Part shown: in pieces, positions 1-6,947 of the stretch | Numbering within the stretch: the stretch's first letter is position 1 | Layout of the letters: each line of letters begins with the position of its first letter | NCBI GenBank assembly: GCA_003519445.1 | Contig: DOWS01000029.1 | Coordinates: forward strand, 8,514 to 20,979 | DNA: 12,466 nt | Reading direction: 5' to 3' | From: Candidatus Daviesbacteria bacterium | Lineage (GTDB): Bacteria; Patescibacteriota; Microgenomatia; Daviesbacterales; UBA10151 | Translations under genes and position numbers: made by a program | The notes under the pieces: generated by a model | Seen by the model: only the letters and a program-made list of their open reading frames with translations | What the model was told of the DNA's origin: nothing | The model's database searches: none

Positions 1-38
1 AAAACCGAGGGCTGCTCGTCTCTGTACTTGCGGCCCTC
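1..38. terminator. Candidate hairpin at left edge
   Basis: GAGGGC at 7-12 pairs with GCCCTC at 33-38, extended inward by a G-T pair and two G-C pairs, giving a 9-pair stem with a loop of about 14 bases. Read on the minus strand the stem is followed by GGTTTT at the window edge, so it could end the minus-strand transcript whose last stop is at 113. The T-run is short and cut by the window, and on the plus strand only a weak T-rich tract follows. It could equally be part of an unrecognised structured RNA. Nothing else was seen in 1-112. Confidence 0.3.
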
Positions 39-112
39 TTAACTTTGCCAAAAACAAAACAAGATCAACCGATTTGACCCTGTATAACCATCGTCTTATC
101 CCTTAGTTTCAA

Positions 113-478
113 TTAATCCCAATCACCCAATTTCTTTATTCTTAATTCTTTATTCTTAATTCTGATTATTTCACATCTGGATAAAATAGTGGGTAAAAGA
201 TTAGCATCTGATGGAGCTGCCAAAATCAGAATAGCTTCTTCCGGAGGTTCTTCCAGAGTTTTAAGCAGGGCATTTTGGGCTTCTGTAGTCATCACCGAAG
301 CATCCTCTATAATTACAGTCCTGCCCTTGGCGGAATAGGGTTTCAGGGAAAAATGCTCTTTGATTTTTCTGGCCTCCCCTATCCCCATTTTCTCCCCTGC
401 CTTAAAATAAAGCGTGTCAGGATGATTGATATTAATATCTGAAATATCTGCAGCCGGAATAAAAAGTTTTGCAATCAT
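113..478 (-). CDS. holB: Short HolB-like clamp-loader delta-prime protein
   Basis: This 121-residue protein matches the middle of the AAA+ domain of DNA polymerase III delta-prime. Visible landmarks are the Walker-B-like strand VIIEDA (about residues 55-60), EAQNALLKTLEEPP (66-79) and the LPTILSRC segment ending in the SRC motif (100-102). The usual N-terminal P-loop part and the C-terminal oligomerisation domain are both absent; full-length HolB is normally about 300 residues or more. The family joins the clamp-loader ring that loads the sliding clamp, and delta-prime need not hydrolyse ATP in well-studied bacteria. The ATG directly follows the TAA of the upstream gene with no gap, so the two are probably co-translated. 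The last 15 or so residues are encoded across a 14-bp tandem repeat, so the C-terminus looks newly acquired. It could be a functional reduced subunit or a decayed remnant. Confidence 0.72.
   Translation of the reverse strand: MIAKLFIPAADISDININHPDTLYFKAGEKMGIGEARKIKEHFSLKPYSAKGRTVIIEDASVMTTEAQNALLKTLEEPPEEAILILAAPSDANLLPTILSRCEIIRIKNKELRIKKLGDWD
132..163. repeat. 14-bp tandem repeat built of heptamers
   Basis: TTCTTTATTCTTAA occurs twice without a mismatch (132-145 and 146-159), followed by a partial third copy TTCT. Each 14-mer is two similar 7-mers (TTCTTTA, TTCTTAA). It lies inside the 3' end of the HolB-like gene and encodes the repetitive KNKELRIKK stretch. Because 14 is not a multiple of three, the copies are read in different frames. 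Confidence 0.85.
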
Positions 479-988
479 TTATGCGTCAGTTGAGAGTTCC
501 CTCCATCTCCTCCATCCCAGTTCCACCCCCAGTTGTAACTGGGTCGCTTCTTGTTCTGTCATTCCATCCGCAGTGACTTGTAAAAGGTCATGAGTGACAT
601 CTTGCAAGATATTTACTGACATTCTGGTTGAATAATCGATTTTAAGCATTCTTTCTCTTAGCAGTGGTAAATGCCTGGTGAAAAACCTTCGATAATCATC
701 GGCTTCCGGCTTGGGTATGGGAACAACCAGATTACGAAACTCTTGCGGAGACCGTATTCTGGTTTCTTCAAACCACAAATTAAAAATGGCCCTCATAACC
801 CAGCCTAAACCCCGAATAGTTGGCGAAGGAATGATAAAATCCTCTCCAACGAACATGCTTTGTATCTCCCGACGGAGAGTAGACCATGTTCTTCCCAGCA
901 GATCACCTGCCGGGAATACGCTGTCTCTGTCCGGGGGAAGTTGTTGAGAAACTATTAAGTACTCCTGTTCGATTTGTCTTACTTCCAT
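479..988 (-). CDS. Unrecognised 169-residue protein
   Basis: I do not recognise this family. The protein is soluble in appearance, with no signal peptide or membrane helix if translated from the ATG at 988. It is rich in Arg, Glu and Trp, with a hydrophobic segment near residues 60-75 and an acidic/Gln-rich helix leading to a Trp-Arg-rich end (GWRRWRELSTDA). I chose the ATG at 988 over the in-frame TTG at 1045: the TTG would lie in the -35 region of the minus-strand promoter and upstream of its TATAAT, and would add an unrelated hydrophobic N-terminus. It is the first gene of a minus-strand pair with the HolB-like gene, whose ATG directly abuts this TAA. Its Shine-Dalgarno is weak (AAAGG about 11 bases upstream). 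Codon use gives no sign of a pseudogene. Confidence 0.65.
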   Translation of the reverse strand: MEVRQIEQEYLIVSQQLPPDRDSVFPAGDLLGRTWSTLRREIQSMFVGEDFIIPSPTIRGLGWVMRAIFNLWFEETRIRSPQEFRNLVVPIPKPEADDYRRFFTRHLPLLRERMLKIDYSTRMSVNILQDVTHDLLQVTADGMTEQEATQLQLGVELGWRRWRELSTDA

Positions 989-1001
989 CTTGTGGTAAAC
1001 C

Positions 1002-1031
1002 TTTACAACCAGCTGTATTATATACCATAAT
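1002..1031 (+). promoter_or_regulatory. pilB promoter, predicted leaderless
   Basis: TTTACA (1002-1007) and CATAAT (1026-1031) are separated by 18 bases, each 5 of 6 to the sigma-70 consensus. The -10 box ends six bases before the pilB ATG at 1038, so the transcript would begin at or within a base of the start codon. Confidence 0.55.
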
Positions 1032-1045
1032 AAGAGTATGCCCAA
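1017..1045 (-). promoter_or_regulatory. Minus-strand promoter, divergent from pilB
   Basis: On the minus strand a perfect TATAAT (1022-1017) is preceded by TTGGGC (1045-1040) at 17 bases. Transcription would start near 1010, giving a leader of about 22 bases to the ATG at 988. It overlaps the pilB promoter and the first codons of pilB. Confidence 0.55.
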
Positions 1046-2747
1046 TCAAACTGCCCAAATTGAAGATATTTTATTTAAGCAAGGTTTACTCACTGCTGAT
1101 CAGCTTTCCGCAGTCAAACTGGAAAGCATTAATTCCGGGGCAAGTGCTGATAAAATCTTACTCCAGCATAATTTGGTGACTCTGGACAAAATTACCCAGG
1201 CCAAAGCAGAACTTTTAAATATACCTTTTGTGAAAGTGACTGATAAAGCTATTGCAGTTGATACGCTAAATCTTATTCCGGAAGCTGCTGCCCGCCGCTA
1301 CAGCATTATTCCTTTTGATAAGGCGGGTGATGAGCTGTTGGTGGCTATGGCCGACCCTCTTGATATCCAGATAATCCAGTTTATCGAAAAAAGATCTGGT
1401 ATGAGGGTTAAGCCGTATCTTGCGCTTCCCGAAGATATTTTAAAAGCTGTTACAGATCAATATGGTCAAAATTTAACTTCAGATGTTACTTCTGCTTTAA
1501 ACGAGGTGGCATCGGTTAAGACAGATAAAGACCTTGTTGAGGGTCCGGAAATTTTACGGGAAACTCCTGTAACCAATATTGTTAATCAGCTTTTGGAATA
1601 TGCCATGAAAACCCGCGCTTCTGATATTCATATTGAACCGGAGGAAGATAGAACCCGGGTTAGATACAGAATTGACGGTATTTTAGTTGAGAAAATATTG
1701 CTCCCAAAAGTGGTACACGAAGCTCTGATTTCCAGAATTAAGATTTTGGCTGTTTTAAAAATTGACGAAAAGCGGTTGCCTCAAGATGGTAGGTTTACTT
1801 TTAGTTTGGGACAAAAAGTGGTTGATTTAAGAATCTCTATAATTCCAACTGTTTTTGGGGAAAAAGTGGTGATTAGGTTATTGCCAAAAACAACCGAAGC
1901 CCCGACACTGCTAGAGCTTGGTTTAAGAGGCAGTTCTTTAAAAAGCCTGGAATCCCAATTGCTGCGGGCTCACGGCATTATTTTAATCTGCGGCCCCACA
2001 GGTTCGGGTAAAACCACCACTTTGTATTCAATCCTGACTAAGATTTCTACCACCAAGGTTAATATTCTTACTGTTGAAGATCCGGTGGAATATCAAATTC
2101 ACGGAGTTAATCAGGTTCAGGTTAATACTGCGATCGGACTAACATTTGCTTCGGCGCTCCGTTCATTTTTGCGCCAGGATCCCAATATTATTATGGTGGG
2201 TGAAATCCGCGACAATGAAACAGCAGAACTGGCAATACAGGCTGCTTTGACAGGCCATCAGGTTTTTTCTACCGTGCACACCAATTCTGCTTCCGGTGCT
2301 CCTCCAAGGCTTTTGGATATGGAAGTAGAACCTTTTCTTTTGACTTCGGCTCTAAACGCTATTGTGGGTCAGCGGGTGGTGCGTAAGATTTGTATCCGCT
2401 GTAGGGAGGAATTTAGCGCAGCGCCGGAGGTGGACGAAAATATAAAATCCGTTTTGGGTAATTTGATTCCAATTTCTATTAAAAATTCTCCAACTCCCAT
2501 GAAACTGTATAAAGGCAAAGGATGTAATTTCTGTGCCAATACCGGTTATTTGGGCAGACTTGGTATTTTTGAGGTGTTGGTTATTTCCGAGTCAATAGCC
2601 AAGCTCATTTTGGAACATTCCTCATCTTCTTCTATAGAACAGGAAGCAGTCAAGCGGGGCATGATTACTTTGAAACAAGACGGGTATTTAAAAGTGCTTG
2701 AAGGGGTAACTACCATGGAGGAGGTATTGCGGGTAGCACAAGATTAG
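1038..2747 (+). CDS. pilB: Type IV pilus assembly ATPase PilB
   Basis: PilB/GspE-family secretion ATPase, 569 residues, the usual length. It powers pilin extraction and polymerisation at the cytoplasmic face. The N-terminal GspE-N-like domain covers about residues 5-145. The ATPase part shows the ASDIHIEP segment (about 195-203), Walker A GPTGSGKT (319-326, Lys325), the glutamate-bearing Walker B region IIMVGEIRD (384-392, Glu389) and the His-box TGHQVFSTVHTNSA just after. Two CxxC pairs (Cys452/455 and Cys496/499) form the tetracysteine zinc site typical of PilB and absent from PilT. The ATG at 1038 sits six bases after a -10 box with no convincing Shine-Dalgarno. One base separates its TAG from pilT, so pilB, pilT and pilC are surely one transcript. 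All catalytic motifs appear intact. Confidence 0.97.
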   Translation: MPNQTAQIEDILFKQGLLTADQLSAVKLESINSGASADKILLQHNLVTLDKITQAKAELLNIPFVKVTDKAIAVDTLNLIPEAAARRYSIIPFDKAGDELLVAMADPLDIQIIQFIEKRSGMRVKPYLALPEDILKAVTDQYGQNLTSDVTSALNEVASVKTDKDLVEGPEILRETPVTNIVNQLLEYAMKTRASDIHIEPEEDRTRVRYRIDGILVEKILLPKVVHEALISRIKILAVLKIDEKRLPQDGRFTFSLGQKVVDLRISIIPTVFGEKVVIRLLPKTTEAPTLLELGLRGSSLKSLESQLLRAHGIILICGPTGSGKTTTLYSILTKISTTKVNILTVEDPVEYQIHGVNQVQVNTAIGLTFASALRSFLRQDPNIIMVGEIRDNETAELAIQAALTGHQVFSTVHTNSASGAPPRLLDMEVEPFLLTSALNAIVGQRVVRKICIRCREEFSAAPEVDENIKSVLGNLIPISIKNSPTPMKLYKGKGCNFCANTGYLGRLGIFEVLVISESIAKLILEHSSSSSIEQEAVKRGMITLKQDGYLKVLEGVTTMEEVLRVAQD

Positions 2748-2748
2748 C

Positions 2749-3801
2749 ATGAATATACAGCAATTATTAGATCTAACTATTCAAAAGCAGGCGTCGGATT
2801 TGCATTTATCAGTGGGGTTTCCTCCTGTTTTAAGGATTCACGGCGATCTAATGCCTATTCCCGGAGAAGAGACAGTAACTCCGGAGAGAATTGAAGAATT
2901 AATTATGCCGCTGTTGTCCCCTGTTCAGAAAAATATTTATGCCCAGGTTTTTGAACTTGATTTTTCTTTTGAATTTGAGGGTAAAGGCAGGTTCAGGGTA
3001 AATTTGTACAGGCAAAAAGGTTTTCCTGCGGCAGCCTTGCGGCTTATCCCCCTTTCCATACCGGCCTTGGAAAGCATTGGATTACCGCCTGTTTTATCAA
3101 AATTAGCTGATTTAAAACAGGCTTTTGTTTTGGTAACAGGTCCAACAGGCCATGGTAAATCTACCACTCTGGCTTCTTTCATAAATAAAATTAATTTTTC
3201 AAGAGCGGCGCATGTCATCACTATTGAAGACCCGATAGAATATGTTTATCCTCCGGGTAAATCATTGATAGACCAGCGGGAGATGTATCGGGATACCCGC
3301 TCCTGGGGTAATGCGTTGCGCTCGGCTCTGCGGGAAGATCCGGATGTGGTTTTAATCGGTGAGATGAGAGATCTGGAGACCATTGCCTCGGCCATGACTA
3401 TTGCCGAAACCGGCCACCTGGTTTTTGCCACTTTGCACACCAATTCTGCCGCGCAATCCGTGGATCGGATTATTGATGTTTTTCCCGAGATCCAACAGCC
3501 GCAAATCAGGTTACAGCTTGCAGCCACCCTGGAAGCTGTTATTTCGCTGCGTCTTGTTCCAACTATTGAACCGGGCAGGACATTGGCAACAGAGGTGCTT
3601 TTTGCTACTCCCGCAGTGAGAAATATTATCAGGGAGGGAAAATCACATATGATAGATAATTTGATAGAAACCTCGGCAGAGCTTGGAATGCAAACTTTGG
3701 AACGGTCTTTGGTAGAGTTGGTTAGGAAGGGTAAGATTTCCCAGGAAGTAGCTTTGCGGTTTGCCCTGCGGCCGGAACTGCTCAATAAATTACTTAAGTA
3801 A
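2749..3801 (+). CDS. pilT: Type IV pilus retraction ATPase PilT
   Basis: PilT-family hexameric ATPase, 350 residues, typical length. It depolymerises the pilus and drives retraction, hence twitching, DNA uptake or pulling on a host cell. The N-terminal ASDLHLSVG motif of the PAS-like domain is at about residues 15-23. Walker A reads GPTGHGKST (131-139, Lys137), with His where most PilTs have Ser. The Walker B region is VVLIGEMRD (200-208, Glu205), followed by the His-box GHLVFATLHTNSA. The retraction-specific AIRNLIRE motif is present as AVRNIIRE (289-296). There is no tetracysteine site, which separates it from PilB. The start is one base after the pilB stop and the stop is one base before pilC. 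Its presence argues for retractile pili rather than a pure secretion pseudopilus. Confidence 0.96.
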   Translation: MNIQQLLDLTIQKQASDLHLSVGFPPVLRIHGDLMPIPGEETVTPERIEELIMPLLSPVQKNIYAQVFELDFSFEFEGKGRFRVNLYRQKGFPAAALRLIPLSIPALESIGLPPVLSKLADLKQAFVLVTGPTGHGKSTTLASFINKINFSRAAHVITIEDPIEYVYPPGKSLIDQREMYRDTRSWGNALRSALREDPDVVLIGEMRDLETIASAMTIAETGHLVFATLHTNSAAQSVDRIIDVFPEIQQPQIRLQLAATLEAVISLRLVPTIEPGRTLATEVLFATPAVRNIIREGKSHMIDNLIETSAELGMQTLERSLVELVRKGKISQEVALRFALRPELLNKLLK

Positions 3802-3802
3802 T

Positions 3803-5002
3803 ATGGAATTCATTTATAAGGCAAAAGATCAGCAGGGAGAGGAAAAGACTGGTGATATTCAGGCTCCTGATATTCATACATCTGCCCAAATGTTACGGAA
3901 AAAAGGGTTAATTGTTATTTCCATTACTCCTAAAACCCCTCCTATTGGCATTTTTTTGGATAGGATTTTTAACAGGGTAAGTTTTGGAGAGCTGGTGATT
4001 ATCACGAGACAGCTTGCCACTATGATTTCTGCGGGATTGGTACTTTCCGAAGCAATTGATATTTTGGAGGAGCAACAGAGCAGCAAAACCTTAAAAAAGG
4101 TTTTGCTTGAGATTTCACAGGATATTAAGGGCGGATTTACTTTTGCCCAAGCTTTGTCCCGTCATCCGGATGTTTTTCCCCGAATATATACTAATCTAAT
4201 TAAAAGCGGAGAAGCTTCGGGAAAGCTGGATACGGTGTTGAAGCAAATGGCCAATGGTTTGGAAAAAGACCGTGAATTTAAAGCCAGAATTAAAGGAGCT
4301 ATGATTTATCCGGTTGTTGTTTTAAGCATGATGGTAGCGGTGATGATTATTATGATGATATTTGTTATCCCCAAACTGACTTCGCTATACCAGCAAAGCA
4401 CTATTGAGCTACCTTTGCCAACGAAAATACTAATTACCACATCTGATCTTTTTGTTAATTTCTGGTGGGTGGGAATAAGTTTAATTATTGGTTTGGTTGT
4501 TGCTATAAACAGATGGAGTAAAACTTTAACAGGTGGAATATTTATGGCAAGGCTTATTTTAAAAATTCCTGTTGTGGGAAAAGTTATCACTAATGTTGCT
4601 TTGACTAATTTTACCCGGACATTCGGGCTTTTAACCTCTGCAGGTATTCCCTTATTGGATTCAATTGCCATTGTTGAGGATTTGACTGATAACCAGATTT
4701 TCAAGAAAGCTTTAAAAGACGCTTATTTGGGAGTAGAAAAAGGTTTGCCGCTTTCCAGTTTACTTACCGCATCTGTTTTTCCAAAAATAGTCAGCCAGAT
4801 GGTTAGGGTTGGTGAGGAAACAGGTAAAATAGATGAGATCTTTTTTAAACTGGCAGATTATTTTGAGGAGGAATCGGATCATCTTCTGAAAAATTTAACA
4901 GTAGCTATTGAACCAATAGTGCTAATTGTTTTAGGTATAGGAGTGGCATTTTTGGTTATATCAATTATTTTGCCCATTTACAAGCTGACAACATCATTTT
5001 AA
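3803..5002 (+). CDS. pilC: Type IV pilus platform protein PilC
   Basis: Inner-membrane PilC/GspF protein, 399 residues, the family's usual length. It links PilB/PilT to pilin insertion at the membrane. Two T2SF repeats are visible (about 60-185 and 265-385), each with the conserved pattern of a Gly-rich SGE/GEE turn (SGEASGKLD; VGEETGKID). Membrane helices are predicted at about 167-192, 219-236 and 369-393. I start it at the ATG at 3803, one base after the pilT stop, giving MEFIYKAKD, the typical PilC beginning; an upstream in-frame ATG at 3761 would lie inside pilT and add 14 unrelated residues. There is no clear Shine-Dalgarno, so translation is probably coupled to pilT. No terminator hairpin is visible after it before the next promoter. 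Confidence 0.95.
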   Translation: MEFIYKAKDQQGEEKTGDIQAPDIHTSAQMLRKKGLIVISITPKTPPIGIFLDRIFNRVSFGELVIITRQLATMISAGLVLSEAIDILEEQQSSKTLKKVLLEISQDIKGGFTFAQALSRHPDVFPRIYTNLIKSGEASGKLDTVLKQMANGLEKDREFKARIKGAMIYPVVVLSMMVAVMIIMMIFVIPKLTSLYQQSTIELPLPTKILITTSDLFVNFWWVGISLIIGLVVAINRWSKTLTGGIFMARLILKIPVVGKVITNVALTNFTRTFGLLTSAGIPLLDSIAIVEDLTDNQIFKKALKDAYLGVEKGLPLSSLLTASVFPKIVSQMVRVGEETGKIDEIFFKLADYFEEESDHLLKNLTVAIEPIVLIVLGIGVAFLVISIILPIYKLTTSF

Positions 5003-5010
5003 ATGGGCTC

Positions 5011-5041
5011 TTGACTAATGGTATAAAGTTGTGAATACAAT
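5011..5041 (+). promoter_or_regulatory. Promoter of the first pilin gene
   Basis: TTGACT (5011-5016, 5 of 6) and TACAAT (5036-5041, 5 of 6) lie nine bases after the pilC stop. The 19-base spacer is long. Transcription would start near 5048, leaving a leader of about 16 bases that holds the Shine-Dalgarno. This could let pilin be made at a higher level than the pilB-pilT-pilC proteins. Confidence 0.5.
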
Positions 5042-5049
5042 AGATGAAA

Positions 5050-5057
5050 GGAGGTGA
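5050..5057 (+). promoter_or_regulatory. Perfect Shine-Dalgarno before a TTG start
   Basis: GGAGGTGA is a full complement to the 16S rRNA 3' end and sits six bases before the TTG at 5064. It fixes this start codon and probably compensates for TTG. Most neighbours lack such a site. Confidence 0.85.
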
Positions 5058-5063
5058 GAAAAT

Positions 5064-5642
5064 TTGAAAAAACCTGCTCAAGTTTTACATAAAGGATTTA
5101 CTTTAGTAGAACTTTTGGTTGTTATTGCAATTATTGCCATTTTGGCAGCAGTAGTGGTGTTAATCATTAACCCGCTGGAGTTGACTAAAAGAGGCCGGGA
5201 TGCGGCCAGATTGACTGATTTAGCAAACCTGCAAAGCGCCATTAATATTGCTGTTCAAGAGGCAACTGGTTCGAGTACACAAGCAGTGCTTTGTAAGGAT
5301 GGGTCATATCCATGTACAGGATTAAGTAATGCGGCTATCGGTACTCCTAGAGTTTCAAATGGTGCAGGCTGGGTTAAGGTGGATTTAAGTTCATCAAAGA
5401 GCGTTTCAGTTCCAACTTTGCCAGCTGATCCTTTGAATAGTACTGCTTACCACTACACCTATTGCGCTAATAGTGATGCATGGGAAATAAATGCGGTATT
5501 GGAATCTGACCAGCAAAAGGGAAAAATGGCAACAGATGGTGGTCCCGATGTTGCCGATAATGGAACAGATGCAAATGGAAGATATGAGGTTGGATCTAAT
5601 TTAGCATTGATTCAGCCATCTGGGGGAAGTTGTACATACTAA
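5064..5642 (+). CDS. Type IV pilin, probable major subunit
   Basis: A 192-residue prepilin with class III signal: leader of 11 residues ending HKG, cut by PilD before Phe12, then FTLVE with the conserved Glu at mature position 5 (Glu16). The hydrophobic helix spans about 12-33, followed by the charged KRGRDAARLTDLANLQSAI helix seen in many pilins and GspG-like pseudopilins. The globular part has four cysteines (two in the CKDGSYPC stretch, one in YTYCAN, one in the final SCTY), suggesting two disulfides. Start TTG at 5064 is chosen because of the perfect Shine-Dalgarno six bases upstream. It has its own promoter and directly precedes pilD. I infer the major role from the strong expression signals; the smaller pilins at 6570 and 6944 are alternatives. 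Confidence 0.9.
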   Translation: MKKPAQVLHKGFTLVELLVVIAIIAILAAVVVLIINPLELTKRGRDAARLTDLANLQSAINIAVQEATGSSTQAVLCKDGSYPCTGLSNAAIGTPRVSNGAGWVKVDLSSSKSVSVPTLPADPLNSTAYHYTYCANSDAWEINAVLESDQQKGKMATDGGPDVADNGTDANGRYEVGSNLALIQPSGGSCTY

Positions 5643-5643
5643 A

Positions 5644-6534
5644 GTGGGAATAATAGGTTTTATAACCGGAATGGTTTTAGGGAGTTTTACGAAAGCTTTG
5701 GCTGATCGAAGTCTGAGCAACAGTATATTTTGGGGAAGGTCGTACTGTCTTTGGTGTAAACATAAATTACACTGGTATGACCTTTTTCCAATTTTGTCTT
5801 TTTTGTTTCTTCGCGGGAAATGCCACTATTGCCATAAAGCTATTGGCATAGAGTATTTATTGGTGGAAGTGGTAATGGGAGTTTTGATAGGATTTCTCTT
5901 TTGGCAAAGTTTACAGAGTCTTCAGCTTTCAGTCTTCAGCTTTCAGTCTTTAATTGCTCTATTTGATCTTTTCTTTAAGATTTTTTTCATTTGTGTTTTA
6001 GTTGTACTTTTTTTAACTGACCTGAAAAAAATGTTTATTCCCGACCGGATAATTTTGCCTGCCATAAAGATAAGTATAATTTTTATTATTTTTATAACAA
6101 TTATAAAAGTTGTTTTTTTGTATTACACCTTAAACCAAACCCGTTTAGGTCAATTATTGCTACCTCCTCATAGTGATTATTTTCAAAGACATGCCATGAT
6201 TACTGCCGAGCCGCTTGTCTGGGCAGTTGTTAGCGGCCTTTTAATTGCGGGATTTTTTTACGGTTTGATTTTAATTACTAAAGGTAAGGGTATGGGCGGA
6301 GGGGATGTGAAATTGGGAGCTTTTATGGGACTTGGACTTGGTTTCCCTGCTTCTTTGTTGGCTGTGATAACGGCTTTTCTGATTGGAGCAATTTATTCCA
6401 TAATTTTAATTCTGCTTGGCAAAAAGCGTTTTGGGCAAAATATTGCTTTTGGGCCGTTTCTGGTAATAGGATCATTGGTGGCTCTTTTTTGGGGAAAAGA
6501 AATTTTAGATTGGTATTTGCATCTGGGTACTTGA
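5644..6534 (+). CDS. pilD: Prepilin peptidase PilD
   Basis: Bifunctional prepilin peptidase/N-methyltransferase, 296 residues, multi-pass membrane protein of the GXGD aspartyl protease family. It cleaves the leader of each prepilin in this window and methylates the new N-terminus. The zinc-binding pairs CLWC (Cys35/38) and CHYC (Cys60/63) flank a conserved WYDLFPILSFLFLRGKC block. Catalytic Asp are Asp126 in the TDLKKMFIPD segment and Asp221 in GGGDVKLG. Start is GTG at 5644, one base after the pilin stop; it keeps the first helix ending GSFTKALADR, whereas the next ATG would cut into it. Between helices 2 and 3 (about residues 92-103) the protein is encoded by a 14-bp tandem repeat, giving an odd Leu/Gln/Ser-rich insert. 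The TGA stop lies inside the -35 box of the next promoter. Confidence 0.95.
   Translation: MGIIGFITGMVLGSFTKALADRSLSNSIFWGRSYCLWCKHKLHWYDLFPILSFLFLRGKCHYCHKAIGIEYLLVEVVMGVLIGFLFWQSLQSLQLSVFSFQSLIALFDLFFKIFFICVLVVLFLTDLKKMFIPDRIILPAIKISIIFIIFITIIKVVFLYYTLNQTRLGQLLLPPHSDYFQRHAMITAEPLVWAVVSGLLIAGFFYGLILITKGKGMGGGDVKLGAFMGLGLGFPASLLAVITAFLIGAIYSIILILLGKKRFGQNIAFGPFLVIGSLVALFWGKEILDWYLHLGT
5917..5950. repeat. 14-bp tandem repeat inside pilD
   Basis: AGTCTTCAGCTTTC occurs twice exactly (5917-5930, 5931-5944), then a partial third copy AGTCTT. As in the repeat at 132-163, each 14-mer is two related heptamers (AGTCTTC, AGCTTTC). It encodes the LQSLQLSVFSFQSL stretch between two membrane helices, with the reading frame preserved. 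Confidence 0.85.
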
Positions 6535-6562
6535 CAAGTTCTCAGTAATGATTAAATATAGA
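6531..6562 (+). promoter_or_regulatory. Promoter upstream of pilin pair
   Basis: A perfect TTGACA (6531-6536) contains the TGA stop of pilD. The -10 is ambiguous: TATAGA (6557-6562) lies seven bases before the ATG but leaves a 20-base spacer, while TTAAAT (6552-6557) preceded by TGA gives a 15-base spacer. In either case the leader is zero to a few bases and carries no Shine-Dalgarno. Confidence 0.4.
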
Positions 6563-6569
6563 TATATAC

Positions 6570-6947
6570 ATGAAAAAATCTGCCCGAGGGTTTACCCTTG
6601 TTGAACTTCTGGTTGTTGTAGCTATAATTGCTGTTTTATCCGTGATTGGTATCACTATTTTTACCGGAGTTCAAAAAAATGCCAGAGATGCTAGAAGAAA
6701 AGAAGATATTAGTGCAATCAGCAAGGCTTTGGAGGCACATGTTAATACTACAACTAATCAATATTGTACCGGTGCTGCAGGAGTTTATTGTGCCCCTGCA
6801 GGAACTTGGTTCGCATCAGGTGTAATTCCCAAAGATCCTTCAACTGCTGTTGATTATGCTGGTTTACCTGCTAACGGAGCTGCTACTTATAATGTTTGCG
6901 CTACTCTTGAAGCAGGTGGAACATCTTGCTTGGCCAATCAACAGTGA
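6570..6947 (+). CDS. Small type IV pilin
   Basis: A 125-residue prepilin. The leader MKKSARG is cut before Phe8, giving mature FTLVE with Glu at position 5 (Glu12); the hydrophobic helix spans about 8-29. After it comes KNARDARRKEDISAISKALEAH, the charged helix shared with the pilins at 5064 and 6944. The short globular part contains four cysteines, two of them nine residues apart (YCTGAAGVYC), and is Ala/Gly/Thr-rich. Start is the ATG at 6570, which has no Shine-Dalgarno and lies within a few bases of a probable transcription start. Its TGA overlaps the GTG of the next pilin (GTGA), so the two are translationally coupled. It could be an alternative major pilin or an abundant minor one. Confidence 0.88.
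   Translation: MKKSARGFTLVELLVVVAIIAVLSVIGITIFTGVQKNARDARRKEDISAISKALEAHVNTTTNQYCTGAAGVYCAPAGTWFASGVIPKDPSTAVDYAGLPANGAATYNVCATLEAGGTSCLANQQ

Noticed and set aside
989..1045. TTG start at 1045 for the minus-strand hypothetical gene
   Set aside because: It would place the start upstream of the gene's own TATAAT and add an odd hydrophobic tail; the ATG at 988 fits the promoter.
2937..3785. Minus-strand ORFs opposite pilT
   Set aside because: They are antisense shadows of a strongly conserved ATPase gene and have no promoter or recognisable content.
3761..3802. Earlier ATG for pilC at 3761
   Set aside because: It lies within pilT and adds residues unlike any PilC; the ATG at 3803 gives the normal N-terminus one base after the pilT stop.
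6926..6943. TTG start at 6926 for the second small pilin
   Set aside because: The GTG at 6944 in a GTGA overlap is more usual for coupled genes and gives a short basic leader; the TTG has no ribosome site. Not fully excluded.
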